NCBI GenBank assembly: GCA_028023455.1
Contig: JAQFVV010000030.1
Span: forward strand, 3,924,501 to 3,988,500
From: Epiperipatus broadwayi
Lineage: Eukaryota > Onychophora > Udeonychophora > Euonychophora > Peripatidae
DNA length: 64,000 nucleotides
Direction of reading: 5' to 3'
The position numbers and the translations under genes were made by a program. Below are positions 1 through 9,625 of this stretch, piece after piece (positions within the stretch are counted from its first letter, which is position 1; every line of letters begins with the position of its first letter). The notes beneath the pieces were generated by a model. It was not told the origin of the DNA, searched no databases, and was given only the letters and a program-made list of their open reading frames with translations.

Positions 1-620
1 AATGGCACCGCACTTTTACATGCATTTGGTAATTTTAAAAACGTACTGCATATTGCAAAATTGATTTAAAAAATTATTTCAAATTATTTACACATTAAAA
101 ACGTAATGTAGAAATATTAACAAAAAGTTTTTGTAAATTTAAAATAAACAAATAAAACACTTTACCCGAATTAATGCAAATCTGGCATTAATGGTGTCCT
201 TGTTATCACATGCATTTGGTAATGTATATTCCAAATTTGTTTTAAAAAATTATTGAAAATTATTTACACATTAAACGTAATTCAATGTAAGTTTCAGAAT
301 TGTAGAAATATTAACTAAAAATTTTTGTAAATTTAAAATAAACAGATAAATAAAAAACACTTTACCGGAGAATAAATTATTTACACATTAAACATAATTC
401 AATGTAAGTTTCAGAATTGTAGAAATATTAACAAAAACTTTTTGTAAATTTAAAATAAACAGATAAATAAAAAACACTTTACCGGAGAATAAATGATTTA
501 CACATTAAACGTAATTCAATGTAAGTTTGAGAATTGTAGAAATATTAACAAAAAAATTTTGTAAATTTAAAATAAACAGATAAATAAAACACTTTACCCG
601 AATTAACAGCTCAAAAAAGT
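1..620. repeat. 117-bp tandem repeat array
   Basis: The phrase ATTTACACATTAAAC recurs at 262, 379 and 496, a spacing of exactly 117 bp. Each unit continues with a shared GTAGAAATATTAAC block and ends in CACTTTACC. An earlier diverged copy starts near 88 and is separated by an insertion; the phrase TGCATTTGGTAAT at about 20 and 211 suggests a higher-order period in the left part. The array runs off the window start, so its full size is unknown. No coding potential is seen. Confidence 0.85.
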
Positions 621-1806
621 AACTGTGATGCCGTGGATAGCAAAATCGCAATAGACAGAAAAATCAAAAAAATTTCCCAAAACCTCTCTACGAATTTTAA
701 ATCTCGTGGGTGAAAAAAAAAATTGACTCTCTGATGGATTAATCATGCCAGTCACTTGGTTACCATGACAATGTTGTCATGCAAAAAACGTCGATGTCTA
801 CCGGAAGGGAAATCGGTAAGTCAAAAACGTCATCGGTTGAATTATACACAAGTACCAAAAAATATCATATCTAATCACCCTTTAACATGGGTGTGTGTGC
901 TTTTATAGCTTGCTAACGACAATCATTTTGATTGACAGGAAACATTCTTTCCTCTTAATTTTTCAACCTTCAAATTAACAGTTAATTAGTATTTATGGTC
1001 TGATTCTAAAAATAGTAACAATTTAAATATTTACTAGACAATCAGTCAAACATGATAATCTAGGAATGTTAATAATTATTAAAGATACAAATTAATTAAG
1101 AAATTATATTGTTAAAATTGAATAAAATAAATATTACATTATAATTATGTTAATAAACAAATTTAGAGGTTCACCAATATTTTATTTAATTCTACAATAA
1201 TATCCAATATTGTAATATAAAGAAATATTTCCACAAATAAATAAAATTAAAATTACTAATGTATGCACATTTACACACATCTAGAAATTATCCCATATTA
1301 ACTTTTTTGCATAGCACTAAACTATTTACCTATTTTTCAAATCAACTAATTTAGTTCATTGTCTAAACTCACTTTAACAGTACTATCTTAATTTTTATTG
1401 TAGAAAAAACAATACTATTTTAACAAATGGATTGATTATTGTTAAGAACTATTTTAAATAAAATACTTTATTATAATTATGACAATTACCCATTAACTTC
1501 TAACATTTAAATTTAACTTTTATTATGGTTTATTCAGGCACCAAACTGGATATAACTAAATTGTATTAGAATAATCTGAACTTCTCTCATATTAAGCAAT
1601 TATTAGTTACACTTTTGAATTTAAATTATTAAAATCTATTTTAATCATAAGTTTAAAGTAGTTTAGCAAAACAATAGAATAAAATACAATATTTATTCAT
1701 GACAGAAATATTTTAAATAATTTACTATTTAAATTTGCATATGCTTATTTAATCTTAATAAATATGAGTTGCAAAGATAGTTTAACTTAATGGAAATTTC
1801 TTCATA
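621..1806. other. AT-rich DNA with no recognised feature
   Basis: No open reading frame of note, no RNA gene and no repeat that I recognise. The stretch 621-870 is a little less A+T-rich than the rest and could be an old repeat, but nothing identifies it. Confidence 0.5.
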
Positions 1807-2028
<222 letters not shown>

Positions 2029-2206
2029 ATATCCTAAATAAATAAAATATTAGCTTTCTTGGCAAAGCCAAAAGTTACAATATATATATATATAAAATTA
2101 AAAGTGTGCTAATATGCTCTAAACAAGCTTTTTTTAATTTTTTTTATTTATGATAAATGCTACTACAAAAGAAGGCATTCAAATTATCTTTATCTAGGAT
2201 TGTCCT

Positions 2207-2249
2207 CATCGCCAGACTGTTTTCGTGCTATGGCTCTCTTCAGTGAGAA
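2207..2249 (-). ncRNA. Hammerhead-like core, subfamily B left arm
   Basis: On the minus strand CTGAAGA is followed by GAGC, loop CATA, GCAC, then GAAA and a GTC-like triplet. Stem II has one mismatch and stem I is interrupted, so it is probably inactive. It is the mirror copy of the better preserved core at 2510-2550. Confidence 0.45.
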
Positions 2250-2509
2250 GCTAGGATACCAAATTCAAAAAGCCACCTCAAGCTAGCATTTATTTAATAG
2301 TTAACTTTCAATAAAAAAATCAAAAACTTTTAGACATCTACATGTTTTTAAAGTCAGCTCTCCAACTGAAAAAATCATATGGGCCTGACCTTAATTCTGA
2401 TATTCCATATATTAATAGGCTTGGCCATTTAATTTAGCCAAAGCCCCCAACAACAAAATAATAACGGTAATAATAGAAAGTCAGATGTCCCATGACATAT
2501 ATAGCTAGC

Positions 2510-2550
2510 TTCTCACTGAAGAGAGCCATAGCTTGAAACTGTTCTGGGAA
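2510..2550 (+). ncRNA. Type I hammerhead ribozyme candidate, subfamily B
   Basis: All catalytic boxes are present. Stem I pairs TTCTCA (2510-2515) with TGGGAA (2545-2550), including one G-U. The core CTGAAGA is at 2516-2522. Stem II is GAGC/GCTT around loop CATA, with one G-U. GAAA is at 2535-2538, and A2538 can pair with T2543, leaving C2544 as the cleavage nucleotide. Stem III is minimal, as is known for hammerheads of retrozymes and Penelope-like elements, which often work as dimers. The pairing was drawn by hand; activity is not shown. Confidence 0.6.
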
Positions 2551-2943
2551 TGGGAACAATCCTAAATAAAATTGATTTGAATGTCTTCTCTTGTAACAGC
2601 ATTTATCATAAATATAAAAAAAAATGTAAAAGCTTGTTTAGATCATATTAGCATGCTCTTAATTTTACATACTTGTAAATGCAAGCTATATATATGTCAT
2701 GTGAAATCTCACTTTCTATTATATATATATGTAAATTATTAATCAATGTCTGTATTCCAATTATAATAAAATATATATAATTATTCAAAACAATACAATA
2801 ATTAATACAGTAACAATATTTTAAACAAATATATACCAATTTAATAGAAGTACTTTCAACTATCTATGTAGTCGTTGTCAACTAGACTCAAATTGTATTA
2901 GAAAAAACCGTTACAAATGTAAACAAAAGTAATACATCATACA

Positions 2944-3113
2944 TCAATTTTCCCACAATTCATTAATTTTTATATTGGCTGCCTGTCTATTTATCAACTG
3001 TTGCTTTTCACTTTTTATTAACATAGCTTTTTTAATTTTGCGTTTATTATTATTTCTTTCAATACACAGAATTTTAACTTTATTAAAATCAAAATCAAAA
3101 CCATAATTACATG
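2944..3113 (-). pseudogene. Penelope-like element C-terminus, left arm
   Basis: Reads on the minus strand to a TGA at 2944-2946. The peptide contains FDFDFNKVKILCIERN, a run like NKRKIKEAMLIK, and ends INKLWEN. This matches the tail of the GIY-YIG region of Penelope-like elements, where an FDFD..VKIL segment precedes the K-R-x-x-x-E catalytic helix. The reverse transcriptase and most of the GIY-YIG domain are absent. Confidence 0.6.
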
Positions 3114-3161
3114 TTAGAAATGATGATGTATCACCATCAGTATTTTTTGATCATAATGTAC

Positions 3162-3331
3162 CATGTAATTATGGTTTTGATTTTGATTTTAATAAAGTTA
3201 AAATTCTGTGTATTGAAAGAAATAATAATAAACGCAAAATTAAAGAAGCTATGTTAATAAAAAGTGAAAAGCAACAGTTGATAAATAGACAGGCAGCCAA
3301 TATAAAAATTAATAAATTGTGGGAAAATTGA
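3162..3331 (+). pseudogene. Penelope-like element C-terminus, right arm
   Basis: Mirror copy of the left-arm fragment, reading outward on the plus strand and ending INKLWEN then TGA at 3329-3331. It starts at CNYGFDFDF and keeps the helix with the conserved Glu (KRKIKEAMLIK). It is only about 55 residues long, so it is a 5'-truncated remnant and not a gene. Confidence 0.6.
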
Positions 3332-3491
3332 TGTATGACGTATTACTTTTGTTTACATTTGTAACGGTTTTTTCTAATACAATTTGAGTCTAGTTGACAA
3401 CGACTACATAGATAGTTGAAAGTACTTCTATTAAATTGGTATATATTTGTTTAAAATATTGTTACTGTATTAATTATTGTATTGTTTTGAA

Positions 3492-3493
<2 letters not shown>

Positions 3494-3523
<30 letters not shown>
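3494..3523. repeat. (TA)n tract between two palindromes
   Basis: Short (TA)n run separating the Penelope palindrome from the hairpin at 3521-3692. A second (TA)n run of similar size lies at 3771-3806. Confidence 0.9.
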
Positions 3524-3528
<5 letters not shown>

Positions 3529-3692
3529 ATATTTCAACCAGAGGACTGGTTTTCATCAGAAAGAAAAAAAATACACAGTAAAATGGCGATAATCAAAAAT
3601 TACAGACCTGTAATTTTTGATTATCGCCATTTTACTGTGTATTTTTTTTCTTTCTGATGAAAACCAGTCCTCTGGTTGAAATATTATATTAT
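3521..3692. repeat. Near-perfect 172-bp hairpin
   Basis: About 80 bp on each side are reverse complements with almost no spacer, centred near 3605. On the plus strand the right arm contains CTGATGA (3654-3660), one extra A, stem AACCAG/CTGGTT around loop TCCT, then GAAA (3678-3681) and an AT-rich self-complementary stretch. This is hammerhead-like, and the left arm carries the mirror copy on the minus strand. The lack of divergence between arms implies a recent event or an assembly fold-back. Confidence 0.85.
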
Positions 3693-3768
3693 TTATTGGA
3701 TTTATAAGTCTTTATTTTTTTGTTTTTATATGTATTTCCTTTGGTTAGTTTGTTATATATTAATATTT

Positions 3769-3806
<38 letters not shown>

Positions 3807-3809
<3 letters not shown>

Positions 3810-5533
3810 AAGGATTGGATGGCTCAATCCTCACAGTTTATTATAATATAAAAAAGGTATAAAAGAAAGCAAAAACATTTTCTTTAGTAGTTATAAGGTC
3901 TGAATTATTTATTATCAAAGAATAAACATCTTTTTGATCTGTTGGGCATATGTTTATTTATATAGTTGAGCATTATATTGGTGTGGGTTGCATTCTTCTA
4001 ATATATATGTGTGTATAAAATGTTTCAATTTTCACTCATCTTTTTACTTTTATTATTTTTGACACTTTTAAGGATAACATTTTACTTAGGGTTATTGAGA
4101 GGTCAGTGGTAATAATGAAATAAAAAAGAATAGATACCAAAATTATATTAGGAACAGTGTTAATAGCTTGTATACTTTTATTTATTTGTAAAATTAAAAA
4201 AAAAGAAAGATATTTGTGATTTACATATATGAATTTTTTTATATATTTTTTAAATTGTTCATATTTTTAAATTATCTATATTATTCTTTTTTTTTAATAT
4301 TAATAATATGACATTAAGATGTTCAAAAAAAATTTGAAAGGATTAATTGTTAATACATGTGTGAATTTAATAATTAACAATAAGAATTGAATGGAATATT
4401 CCTCAAGAAGTTGTCAGTTTAAAAATGCTAGGGAGATCATTTATGTAATAATAATAAAATTTGAGAATTATGAGGATAACATTATTACATTTTTTGGCAT
4501 ATGGTAGGCTAGAAAAGTTTTGTTGTTATTAATTTTGTCCTATTTATCTGGAAAAAAAATCAATTTAAACTAAACATGGATAGTGAGATGTGTGAGTAAA
4601 TAAACCAACTATCCAGGGTTCCTCTTTTCTTATGTCTGCACCAAATGGAAGATCATTTGTAAGCATGCATATGTGAAACAAAATCATATTAAACAACCAG
4701 TTATCTTCACACAGACAAAGAAACCATCACTACAATTCAAGAAGCATTGCCAAAAACTTTGATCAATCTTATTTGTCCATTCCATCATGATTTGCAGAAA
4801 TATTTCGAAACTGAATTCTTCTAAATTCACACATCCATCAACAAAAAATTTCATCAGCCATGTTAACAAAGTTCAAGTATCAAGCTCAAAGCAGGGATTC
4901 TCAAAATAAGGTCTTTGTTATTAATAACATAAGAAAATTATAAGAGAAGATCAATCAATTATAATTGATGGTTAAACTGACATGTATACATATTTGTCAT
5001 TTTTTGTTATATTTTTTTATTATTTCTTTAGCATATCTTCATAGACTTATCTACATGTGTGGGTCACCCTGCACTGCTGGATTTCATAATTTAACAATAT
5101 ACCCCAAGAGTATCAAAATGCTATTTTGATTACTTATTTAAGCCTTAATAAATATCTATATTACAGAATATTAAAGAATTAAAATGTTAAATGAATTATC
5201 TGTACCTATTTGGTTTTCAAATATAGTATAGATTTAATAAAGTATTCCTTTTGTTTCTATACTATATTCGGCAGGTGATCTCAAGTATCAATAGTGTATC
5301 TTAATGTTAGCCCCTGAAATTGTAGATTTATAGTTTAGAGAGATAATAAACTTGGATGTATTATTTTTCATTATTATGAAGTTTGATTTGTTTAGTTGTG
5401 AGATATTATTGTAAGAACTAGCTTCATCCCCATATTAATTATCATTAGAATTTGACATATAAATGACAAAGTTTTACTTTCTTCATTTGTAAATAAGCAT
5501 TTATTTTTATAGCGCTATATTTTATAAATTGTA
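3807..5533. other. AT-rich DNA with no recognised feature
   Basis: Only short, unrecognisable open frames. No splice-bounded coding signal or known repeat was found. Confidence 0.5.
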
Positions 5534-5692
5534 ATACATTAAAGATCAGCCTTCTCAAGCTTTTGTGCATGCGCTTTTTACGAGTGTTAATAATAAATGA
5601 ATATCTTGTGTTGGGAATGAAAGTATTCATTTATTATTAACACTCATAAAAAGCACATGCACAATAGCTTGAGAAGGCTGATCTTTAATGTA
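5534..5692. repeat. Inverted repeat with 70-bp arms
   Basis: Arms 5534-5603 and 5624-5692 are reverse complements with a few differences around a 20-bp loop. Just upstream is a block with ATAGCGCTAT and TTTATAAA that recurs at about 63190, so the hairpin may belong to a dispersed MITE-like family. It has no coding content. Confidence 0.8.
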
Positions 5693-5902
5693 TTTCTTCA
5701 TTTGTTTAATGTCTAAATTAAAAGCCTTCTTTCATAGTGTTACAGTTTGAATGTATTAACCTATGGGGTATTTTAATAAGAGAATCTTTCTGTACATCCT
5801 GCCACATATGATTTGACATACCAAAAATTAATGAGGTTACTAAATACAAAAGGCCACATTGTCAGTCCTCATTGTCATTTTGTATTGTTATTATATATAT
5901 AT

Positions 5903-6130
5903 TCTAACCTCCCCCCGCGCGCGCGTCCTTCTCCGCAACTAAATTATACTGTTTTCTTTTAAATTAATTTATTACATTTTTATATACCAAGTATTTTCAG
6001 CCTTAAATTGTACTATAAAATATAATTATCCTATTATTATTTATATATCCTACAAGCATAACTTAAAATTTAAAATTTTTTTTTAGTAATTGACCTTTCT
6101 ACCTTACCATGACCTACAGACAAGGGCACA
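5903..6130 (-). repeat. 3' LTR of the gypsy element
   Basis: In element orientation it starts TGTGCCC and ends GGTTAGA. It contains an unusual GC block, (GC)n next to a C run, at the far end. It matches the other LTR base for base as far as I can check by eye. The exact inner edge is uncertain by one or two bases because the usual CA end is not seen. Confidence 0.93.
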
Positions 6131-6133
6131 TAA

Positions 6134-6144
6134 CTTCCCCCTTC
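6134..6144 (-). promoter_or_regulatory. Polypurine tract of the gypsy element
   Basis: On the minus strand GAAGGGGGAAG lies three bases before the TGTGCCC start of the 3' LTR, the expected position for plus-strand DNA priming. Confidence 0.75.
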
Positions 6145-6340
6145 GAATAAAAAATTTTAAATTAAATATCTATTTTAATACCTATTTTATTCATTAATAC
6201 TCTTCATTTTATTATCTGCTACAACCAAATTCTATCTTATACTACTTAATACAATAAAATACACTGTTTGTTATACAAATTTATATATTATCTGGACCCT
6301 AAACCTAGACATTGAACTAGTAATACTTATAAAAAATTTT

Positions 6341-9300
6341 CTACACTTCTGATGGGTATGGGATTAAACTTCTAGCGTTATATGTCCCTTTTTCACCATC
6401 TGGTGTAGATAATACAAACGCATTTTCTCCCACTTTTCTCAAAATCTTGTATGGACCTTCATATAATTCTAGAAACTTTCTGAATTGATTTCTTTGTAGG
6501 TTGCTAACATGGGGTGTTCTAACAAGAACTAGATCATCAATTTTGAACGGATGTGGTCTATTATGGGCTTGCTTTACTCTTTTAGCACCCATAACATGTA
6601 GCTTTACTTTGGCTTGATTTAAGTCATGATTTCTATCTATTGGCTCTCTTATTAAAGGTATAGGTGTTTGAATTAATAACTTTTCATGCTTGCCATAGTG
6701 TAGACGGAATGGTGTAAAGCCTGTGGATTCATTGCAAGTACTATTTATATACCTGACAACCTCAGGGAGTTTATGGACCCACTGTTTATGGTCTTCAGCT
6801 ACATAAACCCTGAATAATCTACCGAGCTCCCGCATAACACGTTCGCAAGGATTAGACTGCGGATTTCTAATGGAGCTCATAACATGTCTGAGGTGTTGAG
6901 TTCGAATCCACTCATTCCATCTACTGGATATAAAGGCAGTGGCATGATCAGTTAGAATTATTTCTGGCTTTCCCACTAATGGAAATTGATACTCAAGCAT
7001 ATATTTAATTACATAATGAGCGCTAGTCTTAGGTACTGGGTAAGCTGAGACTAATTTACTAAAAACATCATACGTAACAAGTATAAATTTTTGGCGATTG
7101 AATGGTGGCAGAGGCCCATAAAAATCGATCGCTAATAATTCATTAGGACGATCTGGAATAATGGGTTGCATGATTCCCACGTAAGATTTACTACAGTGTT
7201 TAGATTTTAAACATATTTTGCACGTTTTAATCTTTTTAATTACGCGCTTGTACATTTTATTCCAAAAAAATATCGATTTTAATACATACATAATTTTTGG
7301 TGCTCCATAGTGCCCATAGCTACTATGAACATACATAATTAGTTTATCAATCATGGAGTTAGGGACAACTATCCTCCATGATTCTCCCTGATTATAATTT
7401 ATATTGTACATAAGCAAATTTTGATACATTTTATATTTATTAAAAATCATTTTAATGCGTTTATTTTTACTATTTATATTATCATGATTATTTAAGATAG
7501 TCATGATCCTATTTAATCTCATATCCTGATTCTGAATCATAGTGAGATTTTTATAATCATCAGCTATGGATTCATCCCTAACGAAATCTATGTTACTGAT
7601 AATAATGTTTTGATTATCAGGATTTTGTGACATTAAACAGATAGGGTGGCGGCTAAGAATATCAGCAGGGATATTCTGTCTCCCTTCAATATAAAGTACT
7701 TTATAATTGAATTGTTGGAGATACAAGCTCCACCTAATTAGTCTCTCATTACTGAGGTAGCTTTTATTTAAAAACTCTAAGCTTCTATAGTCGGTCAATA
7801 CAATTACAGTAGAACCTAGTAAGAATTGTCTTAATTTCTGAAAAGCCCAAACAATAGCTAGGGTTTCCTTTTCAGTAATAGTGTAGTTCAACTCAGAACC
7901 TCTTAGATGTCGGCTCAAGAAGTACAAGACATGAGGTACCTGATCCTCATCGAGTTGAAATAACACTACACCCAGACCATAGTAACTACTATCTGTTTGC
8001 ACATAAAATATTTTATTAAAGTCAGGATAACTTAAAATTACGCGTTTTAAAAATTTATCTTTAATTAACTTAAATTCACGGTCATGATCAGGGGTCCACC
8101 TCCACCTCTCAATCTTTTTTAGCAATTTAGATAAATGTATGGTGTCCTCGGCAAAATTTTTATAGAAGCGGTTGTAATAATTACATAACCCAAAAAAAGA
8201 TTTCAGCTGTTTTACCGTTTTTGGTATGGGGAAGCGTTGAATAGCTGCTATCTTTTCTGGATGGGGCTGGATGCCATGCTCACTTATTAAGTGTCCCAGA
8301 AAAGTAATTTCTTTCACTGCTATTGAACACTTCTCCAAATTAATTTTTACATTTTTTGCAGTGCATTCACTAAAAAACATTTCTAAATGTTGGAGATGCT
8401 CTTCCAAACTGTCAGAAGCAATGACGATATCGTCCACATACATGACAATCTTTTCTTTTAATTGCTTTGAAAAGATCATGTCCAAACATCTGATTAAGCC
8501 AGCACTGCTATTAATGAGACCAAAAGGCATCCGTCTGAAAACATACGACTGGCCTTGAAAACGAAATGCTGTGTATTGCTGATCATTCTCATGTAACGGT
8601 ATTTGCCAATAACTAGCTGTTAAATCAAATGTAGAGAAAATTGACCTCTTATGAAACTTAGTTAGGAGCTCATGTACAGGTGGAGGAATGTCACGCTCTG
8701 GTACAGTTATAGAATTCAACATGCGAGCATCTAAACATACCCTAATATTGCCATCCTTCTTCTTCACAATAACCAATGGGTTTACGTAAGGAGAAGGGCA
8801 CTTTTTGATTATATTCCACTCTAGCATCATGTCTATTTGACTCTGTACCTCGTCCTGATATTGATATGGGATCGGGTACATCTTTTGATGGAAAGGATCA
8901 TTACACTTCAACTTAATACGATGAGTATATCCCTCTATTATACCAGGGATTTTAGAAAAAATGCTTTTAAAGCTATACATTAATTGATATAATTTTTCAT
9001 TTATTTTAGAATCGACTACATAAATATGTTCAATTTTTGCTTTTATGCTAGCATCAATCAATGTATTATGGATGCATAGTAATTGATTGGAAAGGTTATG
9101 CACACCATATTCAAAATTAAGCCTTTCCTTCTTACAAGTAAAAATTTTGTTATAAAAATCTATTTGACAATCATTTAAAATCATGAAGTCAGCACCTATT
9201 ATGGCTTCATGTATCAATCCAGGCATAATAAGAAAAACATGCCCAAACTCTGTATTATTAATTTTGAAGGTAATCCAAACTTGTTTGTTTGTTAACTTAG

Positions 9301-9625
9301 TTCTCTTTCCATTTGCTAGAGTTACATGTATTGGTTTTACTGGCAGTGAAGGTATATCACCTTTTATGCATACCAGATTTTTATAAGTTGACTCTGATAA
9401 TATGGAAGCTTGGCTTCCAGAGTCAATTAATGCTTCAACTTTTATATTCTTAATGTTTAAAATTACAACCGGACATTGATATGTAATAGGTGGTTCACCT
9501 ATTGTAAAGGGTTCTAAAAAATCAATGTCTACATCCAAAGTATTTAGCATCCACATCTGATCGTTCCCCATTTCGTTAGCACCTGGTCCTTGCAAAGAGG
9601 AACTAATCCACAAAGACCTCTTTAG
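6341..9625 (-). CDS. pol: Gypsy Pol polyprotein (PR-RT-RNaseH-IN)
   Basis: Polyprotein of about 1,090 residues that makes and inserts the element's cDNA. Numbering from the TTG codon at 9613: aspartic protease with DSG at 64-66; reverse transcriptase with FDLTASYWQIPL (329-340), MPFG and YVDD at 392-395; RNase H with TDSSYYG (Asp541) and TDYRS (Asp608); integrase with an H763-H768-C798-C801 zinc site and catalytic Asp830, Asp889 and Glu924; a C-terminal segment with YEGPYKI, the GPY/F module. No stop or frameshift is seen. The frame is -1 to gag and has no ATG at its beginning, so it is probably made by -1 frameshifting at 9625-9631. The first in-frame codon after slippage is CTA at 9625. Confidence 0.96.
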   Translation of the reverse strand, partial: LKRSLWISSSLQGPGANEMGNDQMWMLNTLDVDIDFLEPFTIGEPPITYQCPVVILNIKNIKVEALIDSGSQASILSESTYKNLVCIKGDIPSLPVKPIHVTLANGKRTKLTNKQVWITFKINNTEFGHVFLIMPGLIHEAIIGADFMILNDCQIDFYNKIFTCKKERLNFEYGVHNLSNQLLCIHNTLIDASIKAKIEHIYVVDSKINEKLYQLMYSFKSIFSKIPGIIEGYTHRIKLKCNDPFHQKMYPIPYQYQDEVQSQIDMMLEWNIIKKCPSPYVNPLVIVKKKDGNIRVCLDARMLNSITVPERDIPPPVHELLTKFHKRSIFSTFDLTASYWQIPLHENDQQYTAFRFQGQSYVFRRMPFGLINSSAGLIRCLDMIFSKQLKEKIVMYVDDIVIASDSLEEHLQHLEMFFSECTAKNVKINLEKCSIAVKEITFLGHLISEHGIQPHPEKIAAIQRFPIPKTVKQLKSFFGLCNYYNRFYKNFAEDTIHLSKLLKKIERWRWTPDHDREFKLIKDKFLKRVILSYPDFNKIFYVQTDSSYYGLGVVLFQLDEDQVPHVLYFLSRHLRGSELNYTITEKETLAIVWAFQKLRQFLLGSTVIVLTDYRSLEFLNKSYLSNERLIRWSLYLQQFNYKVLYIEGRQNIPADILSRHPICLMSQNPDNQNIIISNIDFVRDESIADDYKNLTMIQNQDMRLNRIMTILNNHDNINSKNKRIKMIFNKYKMYQNLLMYNINYNQGESWRIVVPNSMIDKLIMYVHSSYGHYGAPKIMYVLKSIFFWNKMYKRVIKKIKTCKICLKSKHCSKSYVGIMQPIIPDRPNELLAIDFYGPLPPFNRQKFILVTYDVFSKLVSAYPVPKTSAHYVIKYMLEYQFPLVGKPEIILTDHATAFISSRWNEWIRTQHLRHVMSSIRNPQSNPCERVMRELGRLFRVYVAEDHKQWVHKLPEVVRYINSTCNESTGFTPFRLHYGKHEKLLIQTPIPLIREPIDRNHDLNQAKVKLHVMGAKRVKQAHNRPHPFKIDDLVLVRTPHVSNLQRNQFRKFLELYEGPYKILRKVGENAFVLSTPDGEKGTYNARSLIPYPSEV

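Larger units (their letters stand above)
2095..2672. mobile_element. Palindromic hammerhead repeat, subfamily B
   Basis: Two inverted arms, about 2095-2260 and 2505-2672, flank a unique centre. The arms share the blocks around AGCTTCTCACTGAAGAGAG and the outer CTAATATG region. Each arm carries a hammerhead-like core. The centre (2260-2505) resembles the body of the repeats at 40.6 and 52.9 kb: all share a CTTTTAGACAT-like block followed by a block resembling AGCTATCCAACT. A (TA)n tract abuts the left end. It is a non-autonomous element with no coding capacity. Confidence 0.7.
2771..3504. mobile_element. Penelope-like element 3' ends as an inverted dimer
   Basis: Left arm 2771-3113 and right arm 3162-3504 are near-perfect inverted repeats with a 48-bp spacer, and each ends outward in AT-rich sequence. 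The same C-terminal coding segment reads outward on both arms. The spacer adds different short 5' extensions to each copy, so the two are separately 5'-truncated copies joined 5' to 5'. A (TA)n tract follows the right arm. The outer parts also share a short block with 21000-21110. Confidence 0.75.

Noticed and set aside
5908-5925. CpG-rich (GC)n run as a CpG island promoter
   Set aside because: It is only about 15 bp and is part of the LTR.
8271-9386. Plus-strand open frames inside pol
   Set aside because: They are antisense shadows of the intact pol gene, with no domain signature.
9590-9625. H-type pseudoknot downstream of the slippery site
   Set aside because: GGTCTTTG/CAAGGACC and AAAGAGG/CCTCTTT can both pair, but the connecting loop of one base cannot span stem 1, so they are alternatives.
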